Origin: Bacteroidota bacterium
Lineage (GTDB): Bacteria; Bacteroidota; Bacteroidia; Chitinophagales; Chitinophagaceae
NCBI GenBank assembly: GCA_023409975.1
Contig: JAEYQO010000003.1
Span: 1-31,374 of the forward strand
Length of the DNA stretch: 31,374 bases
Reading direction: 5' to 3'
The translations under genes and the position numbers were made by a program. How positions within the stretch are numbered: position 1 is the stretch's first letter; every line of letters begins with the position of its first letter. The notes under the pieces were generated by a model. It had not been told where the DNA came from. It saw only the letters and a list, made by a program, of their open reading frames with translations, and did no database searches. This document shows positions 25,236 through 31,374 of the stretch, in pieces.

Positions 25236-25960
25236 ACAGTATTCTCTGCCCTTTCACTGCCGTACCCACGGATCTTCCAAACACCATACATGGCTTCCTT
25301 GACGATACCCTTTGTCATCTTACTCTGGCCTTCGGTGCGATCGATGAAAGTGATAGGAACCTCTTTGATACTGAAGCCGAGCTTCCAGGCCCTGTATTTC
25401 ATTTCAATCTGGAAGGCATATCCGATAAACCTGACTTTATCGAGTGGAATCGTTTCCAGTACGCGTCGTCTGTAACAAACGAAACCTGCTGTGGGATCTG
25501 CTACTGGCATCCAGGTGATTACCTGGGTGTACAAAGCTCCTCCTTTTGAAATCAGCACCCTGTCCCAGGGCCAGTTGACCACTTTGCCGCCTTTTACATA
25601 CCGCGAACCAATAGCCACGTCTGCACCGGAGGCACAAGCTTCATACAGACGCAGTAAATCATCAGGATTGTGCGAAAAATCTGCGTCCATTTCGAATATA
25701 TACTCGTATTTCCGCTGAAGTGCCCATTTAAAGCCGAAGATGTAGGCTGTACCCAGGCCCAGCTTTCCAGAACGTTCTACCAGATGGACTTTATCGGGCA
25801 GTTCCTGCTGCAGACGCTTCACAATAGTGGCAGTGCCATCTGGTGAACCATCATCCACAACCAGAACATGAAAATCGCCGGGAAGAGAGATGACCTTCCT
25901 GATGATCTTTTCTACATTTTCCTTTTCGTTGTAGGTGGGTATGACAACAAGTTTGTCCAA
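25232..25960 (-). CDS. Polyprenol monophosphate mannose synthase-like GT2 glycosyltransferase
   Basis: 242 residues. It probably transfers mannose (or another hexose) from a nucleotide sugar to a polyprenol phosphate. IPTYNEKENVEKII (7-20), VVDDGSPDGT (34-43), GKLGLGTAYIFGFKWAL (65-81), MDADFSHNPDDL with D92-x-D94 (91-102), AIGSRYVKGG and PTAGFVCYRRRVL are all hallmarks of the Dpm1/Ppm1 group. No membrane helices follow, so it is the soluble one-domain form. The start is a TTG at 25960: an in-frame TAA lies 15 bases upstream and no ATG comes between, with AGAGGA directly before the TTG. It shares its stop TTAA with WbqC. The mannose specificity is from family likeness only. Confidence 0.9.
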   Translation of the reverse strand: MDKLVVIPTYNEKENVEKIIRKVISLPGDFHVLVVDDGSPDGTATIVKRLQQELPDKVHLVERSGKLGLGTAYIFGFKWALQRKYEYIFEMDADFSHNPDDLLRLYEACASGADVAIGSRYVKGGKVVNWPWDRVLISKGGALYTQVITWMPVADPTAGFVCYRRRVLETIPLDKVRFIGYAFQIEMKYRAWKLGFSIKEVPITFIDRTEGQSKMTKGIVKEAMYGVWKIRGYGSERAENTV

Positions 25961-26022
25961 TCCTCTGGTAAATTAGGGGAGCAAAATAATAAATCTGAAT
26001 GAACAGGCTGGTTAAATCCTGT

Positions 26023-26808
26023 TTATGCTTTGAGCCCGCTCTTCTGCAATTTCATTCTGTTCAGTATTTCCGAAATTTTCTGTTTGGTATGAAGCGGGAA
26101 ATCCGCCTGCATCATCCAGTCGTAATACTGAGGCTCTATATTGAAAACATCTTCAACCTTTCTTCCTTTATATTTCCCAAAATTAAAAACAGGGCAACCG
26201 TCTTTCAGAACGATACGTCTGGCGTAATCAACAAACTCTTCTCCTCCAGTGAACGAATGAAGTGATTTCACATCATTGTTCAGGGACTCATACCGATCGA
26301 GTTGCGCTTCCAGAACTTCGATAGTCGCCAGTATATCCGCTTCAGCCGAATGAGCGTTCTCTAGTGTTTTCTCGCAGTAGAAGTTATAGGCAGCGCTAAG
26401 AGACCTGCTCTCCATCTTGAAAAAGATCTGTTGGACGTCGATCATATGACGCTCCGTAAAATCAACGTTGATACCTGCGCGAAGAAATTCTTCCGCCAGC
26501 ATCGGGATATCGAATTTACTGCTGTTGTATCCCCCCAGATCGGCATGTTTCATCCATTCATAAAGGCCATGCGCGATCTGCTTGAAGGTGGGTGCATCCT
26601 TTACATCCTCATCGGAGATCCCGTGAATAGCGGTGGATTCTGCTGGGATCGGCATTCCGGGATTGAGACGTTTTACATAGGAATCGCGAGAACCATCAGG
26701 GTTTAACTTCACAAGAGCCATCTCGATGATCCGGTCCCTGACATGATCTGTCCCTGTTGTTTCCAGATCAAAGAAAATGATAGGGCGCTTTAGCTGCAAC
26801 TGAGCCAT
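26023..26808 (-). CDS. DnaQ-like 3'-5' exonuclease with C-terminal extension
   Basis: 261 residues. The DEDDh exonuclease domain (about 8-170) has D14 and E16 in FFDLETTG, LNPGMPIPAESTAIHGISDE (48-67), D100 in YNSSKFDIPML, and H153 and D158 in NAHSAEAD. All five catalytic residues are intact, so it should trim DNA or RNA 3' ends. The C-terminal part carries NFGKYKGRKVEDVF (209-222), a small motif seen in the DUF3820-like group of nucleic-acid-linked proteins. It starts 11 bases after the Mpl-like ligase and is probably co-transcribed with it. Members of this kind appear as DNA polymerase III epsilon-like proteins; whether it proofreads or has another role is open. Confidence 0.92.
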   Translation of the reverse strand: MAQLQLKRPIIFFDLETTGTDHVRDRIIEMALVKLNPDGSRDSYVKRLNPGMPIPAESTAIHGISDEDVKDAPTFKQIAHGLYEWMKHADLGGYNSSKFDIPMLAEEFLRAGINVDFTERHMIDVQQIFFKMESRSLSAAYNFYCEKTLENAHSAEADILATIEVLEAQLDRYESLNNDVKSLHSFTGGEEFVDYARRIVLKDGCPVFNFGKYKGRKVEDVFNIEPQYYDWMMQADFPLHTKQKISEILNRMKLQKSGLKA

Positions 26809-26819
26809 GAGGATAAAAT

Positions 26820-28187
26820 TTATTGATACTCCTGCGAACTTACACTATTCCAGTCAATTCCATCGAAGGTACCCGAGCTCATCAACAGCAGGCAGGTGGG
26901 TTTTTGCGAGGCTTTAACTAAATCTTGTACTTTTCGTAGAAGCTTCTCTGGCTCATTCACTACCACAACACCGTTGCCGGCAAAATGTCCTGCCACAACC
27001 TCAGGCTGCAAGGCCGGAAGGCCTTTCAATTCCAGTGCATGCGTGCTAAAGTAAACAACTGCCTGGTCTGCGGCATTCATGCTGTCTCTGTATTGACTCA
27101 GGAACGCATCACTTAAACTACTGTAAGTATGAAGTTCGAAGCAGGCAATCAGATTACTGTCGGGGTAAGCCTCTCTCACTGCATCCAGTGTGGCTTTCAG
27201 CTTTGAAGGGGCATGTGCGAAATCGCGGAAGATCACTAATTCATCAGATTGAAAAACCTTTTCGAGACGTTTGGCCGCACCGGTGAATCCAGCGATTGCG
27301 CGGTATGCATCCTCCTGTGAGATATTTAAATGGGTAGCCACTGTGACGGCGGCCTGAAGGTTCATCAGATTGTGTCGGCCAAATACAGAAACTTCGACCT
27401 GACCTGCTGGCGTATTTAATACTGCAGTCCCATCCCTGTAATGGTATTCCGGTGCTGAATAGGGCTGCAAATTCAGATGACCTCCCGCTTCCGCTACCAG
27501 CCTAACAACTTCCGGATCTTCTTCATTATAGATCAGAAGTGTTCCGGAACCCATGGTAGTCAGATACTGCCGGAACTGGTCGAAATAGTTTTCGTAGGTG
27601 GGAAACACATTAATATGGTCCCAGGCTATACCGCTGAGCACAGTCACCTGTGGATGATAGAAAAAGATCTTCGGTCTTTTTTCCTCCACGGAGGCTGGAT
27701 ATTCGTCACCTTCGAGGACCATTAAAGGAGCCTTGCTTAACCTCACGCTCTGAGAGAAGCCTTCCACCCTGGCACCAACGAGGTAATCAAAATCCATTTG
27801 CCGGCTGCGCAGGATATGCATCACCATAGAAGTGATGGTCGTTTTGCCGTGGCTACCAGCAATTACAATCCGTTGCTTGTCTTTGCTGACCTCATAAACA
27901 TACTGGGGAAAGGAATAAACCGGTATTCCCAATTCCTTTGCTTTCTGCAGTTCAGGGTTCCCAGCCTTTGCATGCATGCCCAGGACTACTGCATCAATAG
28001 ATGATGTGATCTTTGTCGGAAACCACCCCGTTTCAGAAGGAAGGATCCCCTCAGCGGCAAGATTTGACCGGGCAGGATCATTAATCTCATCATCACTACC
28101 CGATACCAGATATCCTTCTTTCTTTAGAGCTATTGCAAGCTGGTGCATAATCGCGCCCCCGATAGCAATAAAATGTATATGCTTCAT
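26820..28187 (-). CDS. mpl: Mpl-like Mur ligase (UDP-N-acetylmuramate:peptide ligase family)
   Basis: 455 residues. Mpl joins UDP-MurNAc to the recycled tripeptide L-Ala-gamma-D-Glu-meso-DAP in cell-wall recycling. The N-terminus MKHIHFIAIGGAIMHQLAIA fits the Mpl-type opening, where MurC has a different GxGG segment. The P-loop GSHGKTT is at 111-117. LEGDEYPASV and GIAWDHINVFPTYENYFDQF are central Mur-ligase motifs, and NLMNLQAAV lies further on. FRDFAHAPSKLKATLDAVR is the usual Mpl C-terminal start, with HAPSK rather than MurC HHPTE. It has a strong promoter of its own and is followed by the exonuclease. Bacteroidota often carry such a ligase alongside MurC; MurC itself is less likely. Biochemical specificity is not shown. 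Confidence 0.88.
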   Translation of the reverse strand: MKHIHFIAIGGAIMHQLAIALKKEGYLVSGSDDEINDPARSNLAAEGILPSETGWFPTKITSSIDAVVLGMHAKAGNPELQKAKELGIPVYSFPQYVYEVSKDKQRIVIAGSHGKTTITSMVMHILRSRQMDFDYLVGARVEGFSQSVRLSKAPLMVLEGDEYPASVEEKRPKIFFYHPQVTVLSGIAWDHINVFPTYENYFDQFRQYLTTMGSGTLLIYNEEDPEVVRLVAEAGGHLNLQPYSAPEYHYRDGTAVLNTPAGQVEVSVFGRHNLMNLQAAVTVATHLNISQEDAYRAIAGFTGAAKRLEKVFQSDELVIFRDFAHAPSKLKATLDAVREAYPDSNLIACFELHTYSSLSDAFLSQYRDSMNAADQAVVYFSTHALELKGLPALQPEVVAGHFAGNGVVVVNEPEKLLRKVQDLVKASQKPTCLLLMSSGTFDGIDWNSVSSQEYQ

Positions 28188-28207
28188 TAAAAATCCTTAA
28201 CTTCGTA

Positions 28208-28237
28208 CAAAAGTAACCGAGGTTTTCAGTTTTCAAT
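28208..28237 (-). promoter_or_regulatory. Promoter of the mpl-like gene and exonuclease
   Basis: On the minus strand ATTG (28234-28237) is followed after 18 bases by TACTTTTG (28208-28215), an exact -7 consensus. Start of transcription is predicted near 28202, giving a leader of about 14 bases before the ATG at 28187. Confidence 0.68.
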
Positions 28238-28250
28238 CAAGTAGTTCTGT

Positions 28251-28385
28251 ATGAATTCTAATACCAATCTTCGACGTATAATCCCAATTATGGCTGTAGT
28301 AATGCTTGTGTTCATGGCATCATGTGCTTCTAACAAGAAGTATGGTTGTCCGAATAAACTCGACATTACTTCAATATTGAAATAA
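28251..28385 (+). CDS. Small lipoprotein, 44 residues
   Basis: A short frame from ATG 28251 to TAA 28385. The product has a basic N-terminus (NLRR), a hydrophobic helix (IIPIMAVVMLVFMA) and the lipobox ASC with Cys25. The mature part is only 20 residues (CASNKKYGCPNK, then LDITSILK). The lipoprotein signal in so short a frame, and the terminator hairpin directly after it (28407-28430), argue that it is real. Very small lipoproteins with a 'K-YGCPN' type tail occur in Cytophagales as I recall, but I cannot search for it. The function is unknown; it could sit in the periplasm or on the outer membrane. It diverges from the mpl-like gene across about 60 bases. Confidence 0.72.
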   Translation: MNSNTNLRRIIPIMAVVMLVFMASCASNKKYGCPNKLDITSILK

Positions 28386-28406
28386 AATAGTTTGAAATTA
28401 TTTTTC

Positions 28407-28430
28407 AAGGTAGCCCTGTGCTACCTTTTT
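28407..28430 (+). terminator. Terminator of the small lipoprotein gene
   Basis: AAGGTAGC (28407-28414) pairs with GCTACCTT (28420-28427) across a 5-base loop and is followed by T's up to 28430. It lies 21 bases after the TAA at 28385. Confidence 0.8.
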
Positions 28431-28474
28431 CTGTTTGTACCAGGTCCAGAACACAAGGGATCGTGTTGACCACA

Positions 28475-28515
28475 ATTAAAAAGAGCTGTTCCAGGGCGGA
28501 ACAGCTCTTTTTAAT
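28475..28515 (-). terminator. Terminator of the Tyr/Trp-rich gene, possibly bidirectional
   Basis: ATTAAAAAGAGCTGTTCC (28475-28492) pairs perfectly with GGAACAGCTCTTTTTAAT (28498-28515) around a 5-base loop. The A-T rich flanks give a T run on either strand. It ends transcription of the leftward gene that stops at 28527 and may back up the small lipoprotein terminator. Confidence 0.92.
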
Positions 28516-28526
28516 GATAAGCCCGA

Positions 28527-29651
28527 TTAACGTCTGATTGATCTGGGTGTACTGCCACCTCCGGAGGGCATTGACCTCGATGGAGATGGTGTGCTCATCC
28601 TCGGAGTCTGGAAAGAGGGCGTAGACTGCCGGGGCGCTTCATAACGCTGTTGCCGGGGCGCTTCCATTCTTTGCTGACGTTGTGGTTGTATTCTTTGCTG
28701 ACGAGGAGCCTCATAGCGCTGTTGGCGAGGAGCCTCATAACGCGGGGTCCTGCTGTTTGGAGTGGCAGGTGTTGCTTCCCTGGTACCTTCAGCATCTCTT
28801 GAGAACACCCTTCGTGAGGGGCGTTCTGTGGCATTACCCGTGTTCGGAGCCGGACGGTTTATTACTCCGCGCTCTGAGCTGGCAGCATTACCACGAGGGG
28901 CCACACCTGTTCTGGTTCCCGAAGCCGGATTAGTTGTTCTGAGTCCGGTCCTGGGACCTTCAGCAGGGTTGCTGGTCGAGAGGGTACGCAGGCCGGACGA
29001 GCGAAGACCCGCACTCTGATTGAAATTGGTGGCGTTCCTGGGACCATAGGTAATTGTTCTGCCTGCACCTGAGTGTTCGCTGCCGTAGATACCAGCGTAG
29101 TACCCATTCCAGAAGCCTGAATAGTAGTTACCCCACCAGCCTGCATAGACCGGATAATTCCAGGCACTATAAAAACCAGGATAGCCATACCAGGAGTGCC
29201 ATCCGCCAAATGAATTCCAGTAAGGCCCAAAACCTATGCTTACAGAAATTCCCGGACGAGCCCAGGGGCTCCATCCCCAATAGGGATCATACCAGAAGGG
29301 ATCGTACCAGAAGGGGTTATAGAACGGGCTGTAATAGCCCATATTGTAGAACGGCTGGTTGAAACGACGAATACGTGTGGAGTACTCGTAATCATCATTT
29401 TCATAATCGACATAACCATCGTTGTCGTAAGCTGAAGCATATTCCCCTTCATAACCCTCATCCGAATTTCTATTGGCCGGAGCTTCAGCCTGACGGGCAG
29501 CAGCAGCCTTTGCGCGCTTCTTGTCTTCCTGCTTCTGTTTCTCCAGCTCAGCGCTATTGAAATAAATATCATCCGTGTAACTCCCCTGCGCAAAGGAAAC
29601 CGGCTGACCCAGGGCCAGGAACACCAAACCGAATAATAGGAGTCGTTTCAT
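28527..29651 (-). CDS. Secreted Tyr/Trp-rich low-complexity protein with APRQQR repeats
   Basis: 374 residues; family not recognised. It has a signal peptide (about 1-21, ending SFA). Next is a charged stretch with KQKQEDKKRAKAAAARQ and a Tyr/Asp/Glu-rich segment (66-90). Residues 98-190 form a dense Tyr/Trp/Gly/Pro block (for example NPFWYDPFWYDPYWGWSPW). A Ser/Thr/Arg/Asn-rich part (195-300) follows, then imperfect repeats of RYEAPRQQ (about 304-341). The end is a Ser/Pro/Arg tail. Aromatic-rich repeats of this kind suit a structural, surface or adhesive role, but that is inference. The gene diverges from proS and is closed by a strong hairpin. Many long frames on the other strand and in other phases here come from its skewed composition and are not genes. 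Confidence 0.8.
   Translation of the reverse strand: MKRLLLFGLVFLALGQPVSFAQGSYTDDIYFNSAELEKQKQEDKKRAKAAAARQAEAPANRNSDEGYEGEYASAYDNDGYVDYENDDYEYSTRIRRFNQPFYNMGYYSPFYNPFWYDPFWYDPYWGWSPWARPGISVSIGFGPYWNSFGGWHSWYGYPGFYSAWNYPVYAGWWGNYYSGFWNGYYAGIYGSEHSGAGRTITYGPRNATNFNQSAGLRSSGLRTLSTSNPAEGPRTGLRTTNPASGTRTGVAPRGNAASSERGVINRPAPNTGNATERPSRRVFSRDAEGTREATPATPNSRTPRYEAPRQQRYEAPRQQRIQPQRQQRMEAPRQQRYEAPRQSTPSFQTPRMSTPSPSRSMPSGGGSTPRSIRR
28629..28742 (-). repeat. Tandem repeat coding for APRQQR(Y/M)E units
   Basis: This stretch within the Tyr/Trp-rich gene encodes about five imperfect copies of an 8-residue unit (RYEAPRQQ, RYEAPRQQ, RIQPQRQQ, RMEAPRQQ, RYEAPRQ). Copies differ by a few bases, as expected from repeat expansion followed by drift. 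Confidence 0.8.
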
Positions 29652-29663
29652 ACGATTTATTGC

Positions 29664-29696
29664 TTGAATTTTTACCTTGTGAAATTACTACTTTTG
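29664..29696 (+). promoter_or_regulatory. Promoter of proS
   Basis: TTG (29664-29666) is followed after 22 bases by TACTTTTG (29689-29696), an exact TAnnTTTG. The spacing is slightly long. Start of transcription is predicted near 29702, about 40 bases before the ATG at 29743. A GC hairpin overlaps the predicted start. Confidence 0.55.
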
Positions 29697-29710
29697 CGGC
29701 ACTCAGCCGC
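29696..29710 (+). other. GC hairpin at the start of the proS leader
   Basis: GCGGC (29696-29700) pairs with GCCGC (29706-29710) around the loop ACTCA. It begins at the last base of the predicted -7 element and would form at the very 5' end of the mRNA or in the DNA. Function unknown. Confidence 0.35.
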
Positions 29711-29742
29711 TTAGATAAAGCGAAAAGTATGCCAAATTTTTT

Positions 29743-31221
29743 ATGAGCACATTAACAACGAGAGCAGCCGATTACGCGCAGTGGTACAACGACTTAATCC
29801 TGAAAGGCGGACTTGCAGATTACTCAGCCGTCAGGGGGTGCATGGTCATCAAACCATACGGATTTGCGCTTTGGGAGAATATGAGGGATACCCTGGACAA
29901 AATGTTCAAGGAAACAGGACATCAGAATGCGTATTTCCCGTTGTTCGTGCCCAAAAGCCTGTTCGAAGCTGAAGAAAAGAACGCTGAAGGTTTTGCCAAG
30001 GAATGTGCTGTTGTAACCCACTACCGTCTTAAAACTGATCCGGATAATAAGGGTAAGCTGATCGTCGACCCTGCTGCCAGGCTTGAGGAAGAGCTGGTGG
30101 TCCGCCCCACTTCCGAGGCGATAATCTGGAACACCTATAAGGGCTGGATCCAATCTTACCGCGACCTGCCGATTCTCATCAACCAATGGGCGAATGTGGT
30201 CAGGTGGGAGATGCGTACGAGGCTGTTCCTGCGTACTGCGGAGTTTCTATGGCAGGAAGGGCATACGGCACACGCCACAAAAGAAGAAGCACTCGAAGAA
30301 ACCAGGCAGATGCTGGAGGTATATGCCCGGTTTGCCGAGGAGTATATGGCGCTGCCGGTCGTGAAGGGTGTCAAGACCGCCAATGAAAGATTTGCCGGAG
30401 CAGAAGACACGTATTGCATCGAGGCTCTGATGCAGGATGGCAAGGCATTACAAGCTGGCACCTCCCATTTTCTCGGACAGAATTTTGCTAAAGCTTTCGA
30501 TGTTAAGTTCTCCGATAAGAACAATCAGATGGAGTATGTCTGGGCAACCTCCTGGGGTGTTTCCACTCGCCTGATCGGTGCGCTGGTAATGGCGCATAGC
30601 GATGACCAGGGCTTGGTTCTACCTCCCAGAATCGCTCCTTTACAAGTTGTTATCGTTCCCATCTTCAATAAAGATGTTGCTGCCCGTGAGCGTATTGACC
30701 AGAAAGCTCAGGAGATCATTACCTCGTTGAAATCCATGGGCGTCTCGGTGAAATATGACACGGATGACACCACACGTCCGGGGTGGAAATTCGCAGAATA
30801 TGAATTGAGAGGCGTTCCTGTAAGAATTGCACTCGGGGCCAGGGATATTGAGCAAAATCAGGCAGAAGTGGCACGTCGCGATACGAAGGAGAAGACCACC
30901 TATTCGCTGGATGGCATAGCAGAGAACATTGTAAAGCTGCTTGATGATATTCAAAGTAACATGTACCAGCGTGCGCTGCATTTCCGGACAGACCATACAA
31001 CCAAAGTTGATAGCTGGGATGAGTTCGTCTCTGTTCTTGACGGAAAAGGTGGATTTGTATCAGCCCATTGGGATGGAAGTCCTGAGACAGAGGAAAAGAT
31101 CAAGGAACTTACCAAGGCGACGATCAGGTGCATCCCACTGGATAACGGGCAGGAAGAAGGAAAATGTGTCCTCACCGGGAATCCTTCCAGTCAGCGGGTG
31201 TTGTTTGCAAGGGCTTATTAG
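29743..31221 (+). CDS. proS: Proline--tRNA ligase, eukaryote/archaeal-type
   Basis: 492 residues, the short ProRS form without the bacterial editing insertion. It charges tRNA-Pro. Class II motifs are RGCMVIKPYGFALWENM (31-47), VVRPTSEAIIW (119-129) and LFLRTAEFLWQEGHTAHAT (161-179). The anticodon-binding domain follows. The C-terminal domain ends SQRVLFARAY with the terminal Tyr of this type. Of the four zinc cysteines known in some archaeal-type ProRS only two are visible near the end (in TIRCIPL and GKCVLTG), so zinc may not be bound; this is common enough in the phylum that it need not mean loss of function. It has its own promoter and is followed by an octamer repeat and a terminator. 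Confidence 0.96.
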   Translation: MSTLTTRAADYAQWYNDLILKGGLADYSAVRGCMVIKPYGFALWENMRDTLDKMFKETGHQNAYFPLFVPKSLFEAEEKNAEGFAKECAVVTHYRLKTDPDNKGKLIVDPAARLEEELVVRPTSEAIIWNTYKGWIQSYRDLPILINQWANVVRWEMRTRLFLRTAEFLWQEGHTAHATKEEALEETRQMLEVYARFAEEYMALPVVKGVKTANERFAGAEDTYCIEALMQDGKALQAGTSHFLGQNFAKAFDVKFSDKNNQMEYVWATSWGVSTRLIGALVMAHSDDQGLVLPPRIAPLQVVIVPIFNKDVAARERIDQKAQEIITSLKSMGVSVKYDTDDTTRPGWKFAEYELRGVPVRIALGARDIEQNQAEVARRDTKEKTTYSLDGIAENIVKLLDDIQSNMYQRALHFRTDHTTKVDSWDEFVSVLDGKGGFVSAHWDGSPETEEKIKELTKATIRCIPLDNGQEEGKCVLTGNPSSQRVLFARAY

Positions 31222-31269
31222 TTGGTTAGTTGGTTAGGTGGTTATTGGGTTAGTTGGTTAGTTGGTTAG
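31218..31269 (+). repeat. Imperfect TTAGTTGG octamer array at the end of proS
   Basis: Six 8-base units and a partial seventh run from the proS stop codon onward: TTAGTTGG four times, with TTAGGTGG and TTATTGGG in the middle. The first unit contains the TAG stop. The rest of the region to the window end holds only the terminator below; no gene is seen. Confidence 0.85.
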
Positions 31270-31333
31270 AGTATAGACCGACAGTAAATTAAATCACTCG
31301 TGGGTTTGGGAGCGAAGGTTTTGATAAAATTAG

Positions 31334-31362
31334 AAAGGGGCTGTTCCGTGGGGCAGCCTTTT
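31334..31362 (+). terminator. Probable terminator after proS
   Basis: AAAGGGGCTG (31334-31343) can pair with CAGCCTTTT (31354-31362) with a loop of about 10 bases and a T tail. It lies about 110 bases after the stop, beyond the octamer array. The pairing has one unpaired base and the loop is long. Confidence 0.55.
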
Positions 31363-31374
31363 AGTGGTTGGGTG

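Noticed and set aside
26002..26023. AACAGG/CCTGTT hairpin as a terminator of the exonuclease
   Set aside because: Six pairs with a loop of about 10 bases, no T run on the minus strand and it overlaps the stop codon; too weak.
28595..29593. Several frames of 80-120 codons in other phases of the Tyr/Trp-rich gene
   Set aside because: The low-complexity composition leaves many phases open; only the frame with the signal peptide and terminator makes sense.
31218..31269. CRISPR-like repeat
   Set aside because: Unit is 8 bases with no spacers and no cas genes nearby; it is a simple tandem repeat.

Overview
The window reads as a chromosomal segment of a member of the Bacteroidota, most likely a Cytophagales-type bacterium. 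The evidence is the protein families present (GWxTD-domain protein, hemin-receptor/FadL-like barrel, DUF922 protease, 7TMR-DISM kinases, WbqC family, eukaryote/archaeal-type ProS). It is also the promoters, several of which fit the Bacteroidota pattern TTTG-N18-22-TAnnTTTG, and the general lack of Shine-Dalgarno sequences. Almost the whole window is coding. No rRNA, tRNA, insertion sequence, prophage or CRISPR array was seen.

Layout. 1-408 (-) is the 5' part of an outer membrane barrel gene with a good promoter. 603-3740 (+) holds a polyprenyl diphosphate synthase and metG. 3737-6797 (-) is a yqgE / small lipoprotein / uvrC run. 6951-8603 (+) is a ZIP metal transporter followed by a TraB/GumN protein. 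8604-15294 (-) is a five-gene signalling operon and 15446-15910 (+) a divergent response regulator. 15911-16783 (-) is a DUF922 zinc protease. 16900-20547 (+) holds a class III aminotransferase and the UDP-xylose pair ugd-uxs, closed by a strong terminator. 20638-24527 (-) holds a FadL-like barrel, dapF and a GWxTD protein. 24612-25235 (+) is a WbqC protein. 25232-28187 (-) holds a polyprenol-phosphate sugar synthase, a DnaQ-like exonuclease and an Mpl-like Mur ligase. 28251-28385 (+) is a 44-residue lipoprotein. 28527-29651 (-) is a Tyr/Trp-rich repeat protein, and 29743-31221 (+) is proS.

The part most worth attention is 8604-15910. Read in transcription order it is an E1/ThiF-like adenylating domain fused to a nitroreductase-like domain (Rv1355c/MoeY type), then a GNAT-fold acyltransferase resembling LuxI/FeeM acyl synthases. 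These are followed by a 7TMR-DISM sensor kinase, a REC-kinase hybrid and a single REC protein. The first three genes overlap by 7 and 11 bases. A second REC protein, a close paralogue of the hybrid's receiver, sits divergently at the other end. I infer a self-contained system in which the first two proteins make a small (perhaps acylated) molecule and the kinases sense it or pass on its signal. No DNA-binding output domain is present. This is a hypothesis from gene content and overlap; no function has been shown.

The other genes are mostly housekeeping: translation (metG, proS), repair (uvrC), isoprenoid, peptidoglycan and lysine precursors (polyprenyl synthase, mpl-like, dapF), and envelope sugars (ugd, uxs, WbqC, GT2). 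Convergent genes here are packed extremely tightly, twice sharing a TTAA that serves as both stop codons and twice abutting with no gap.
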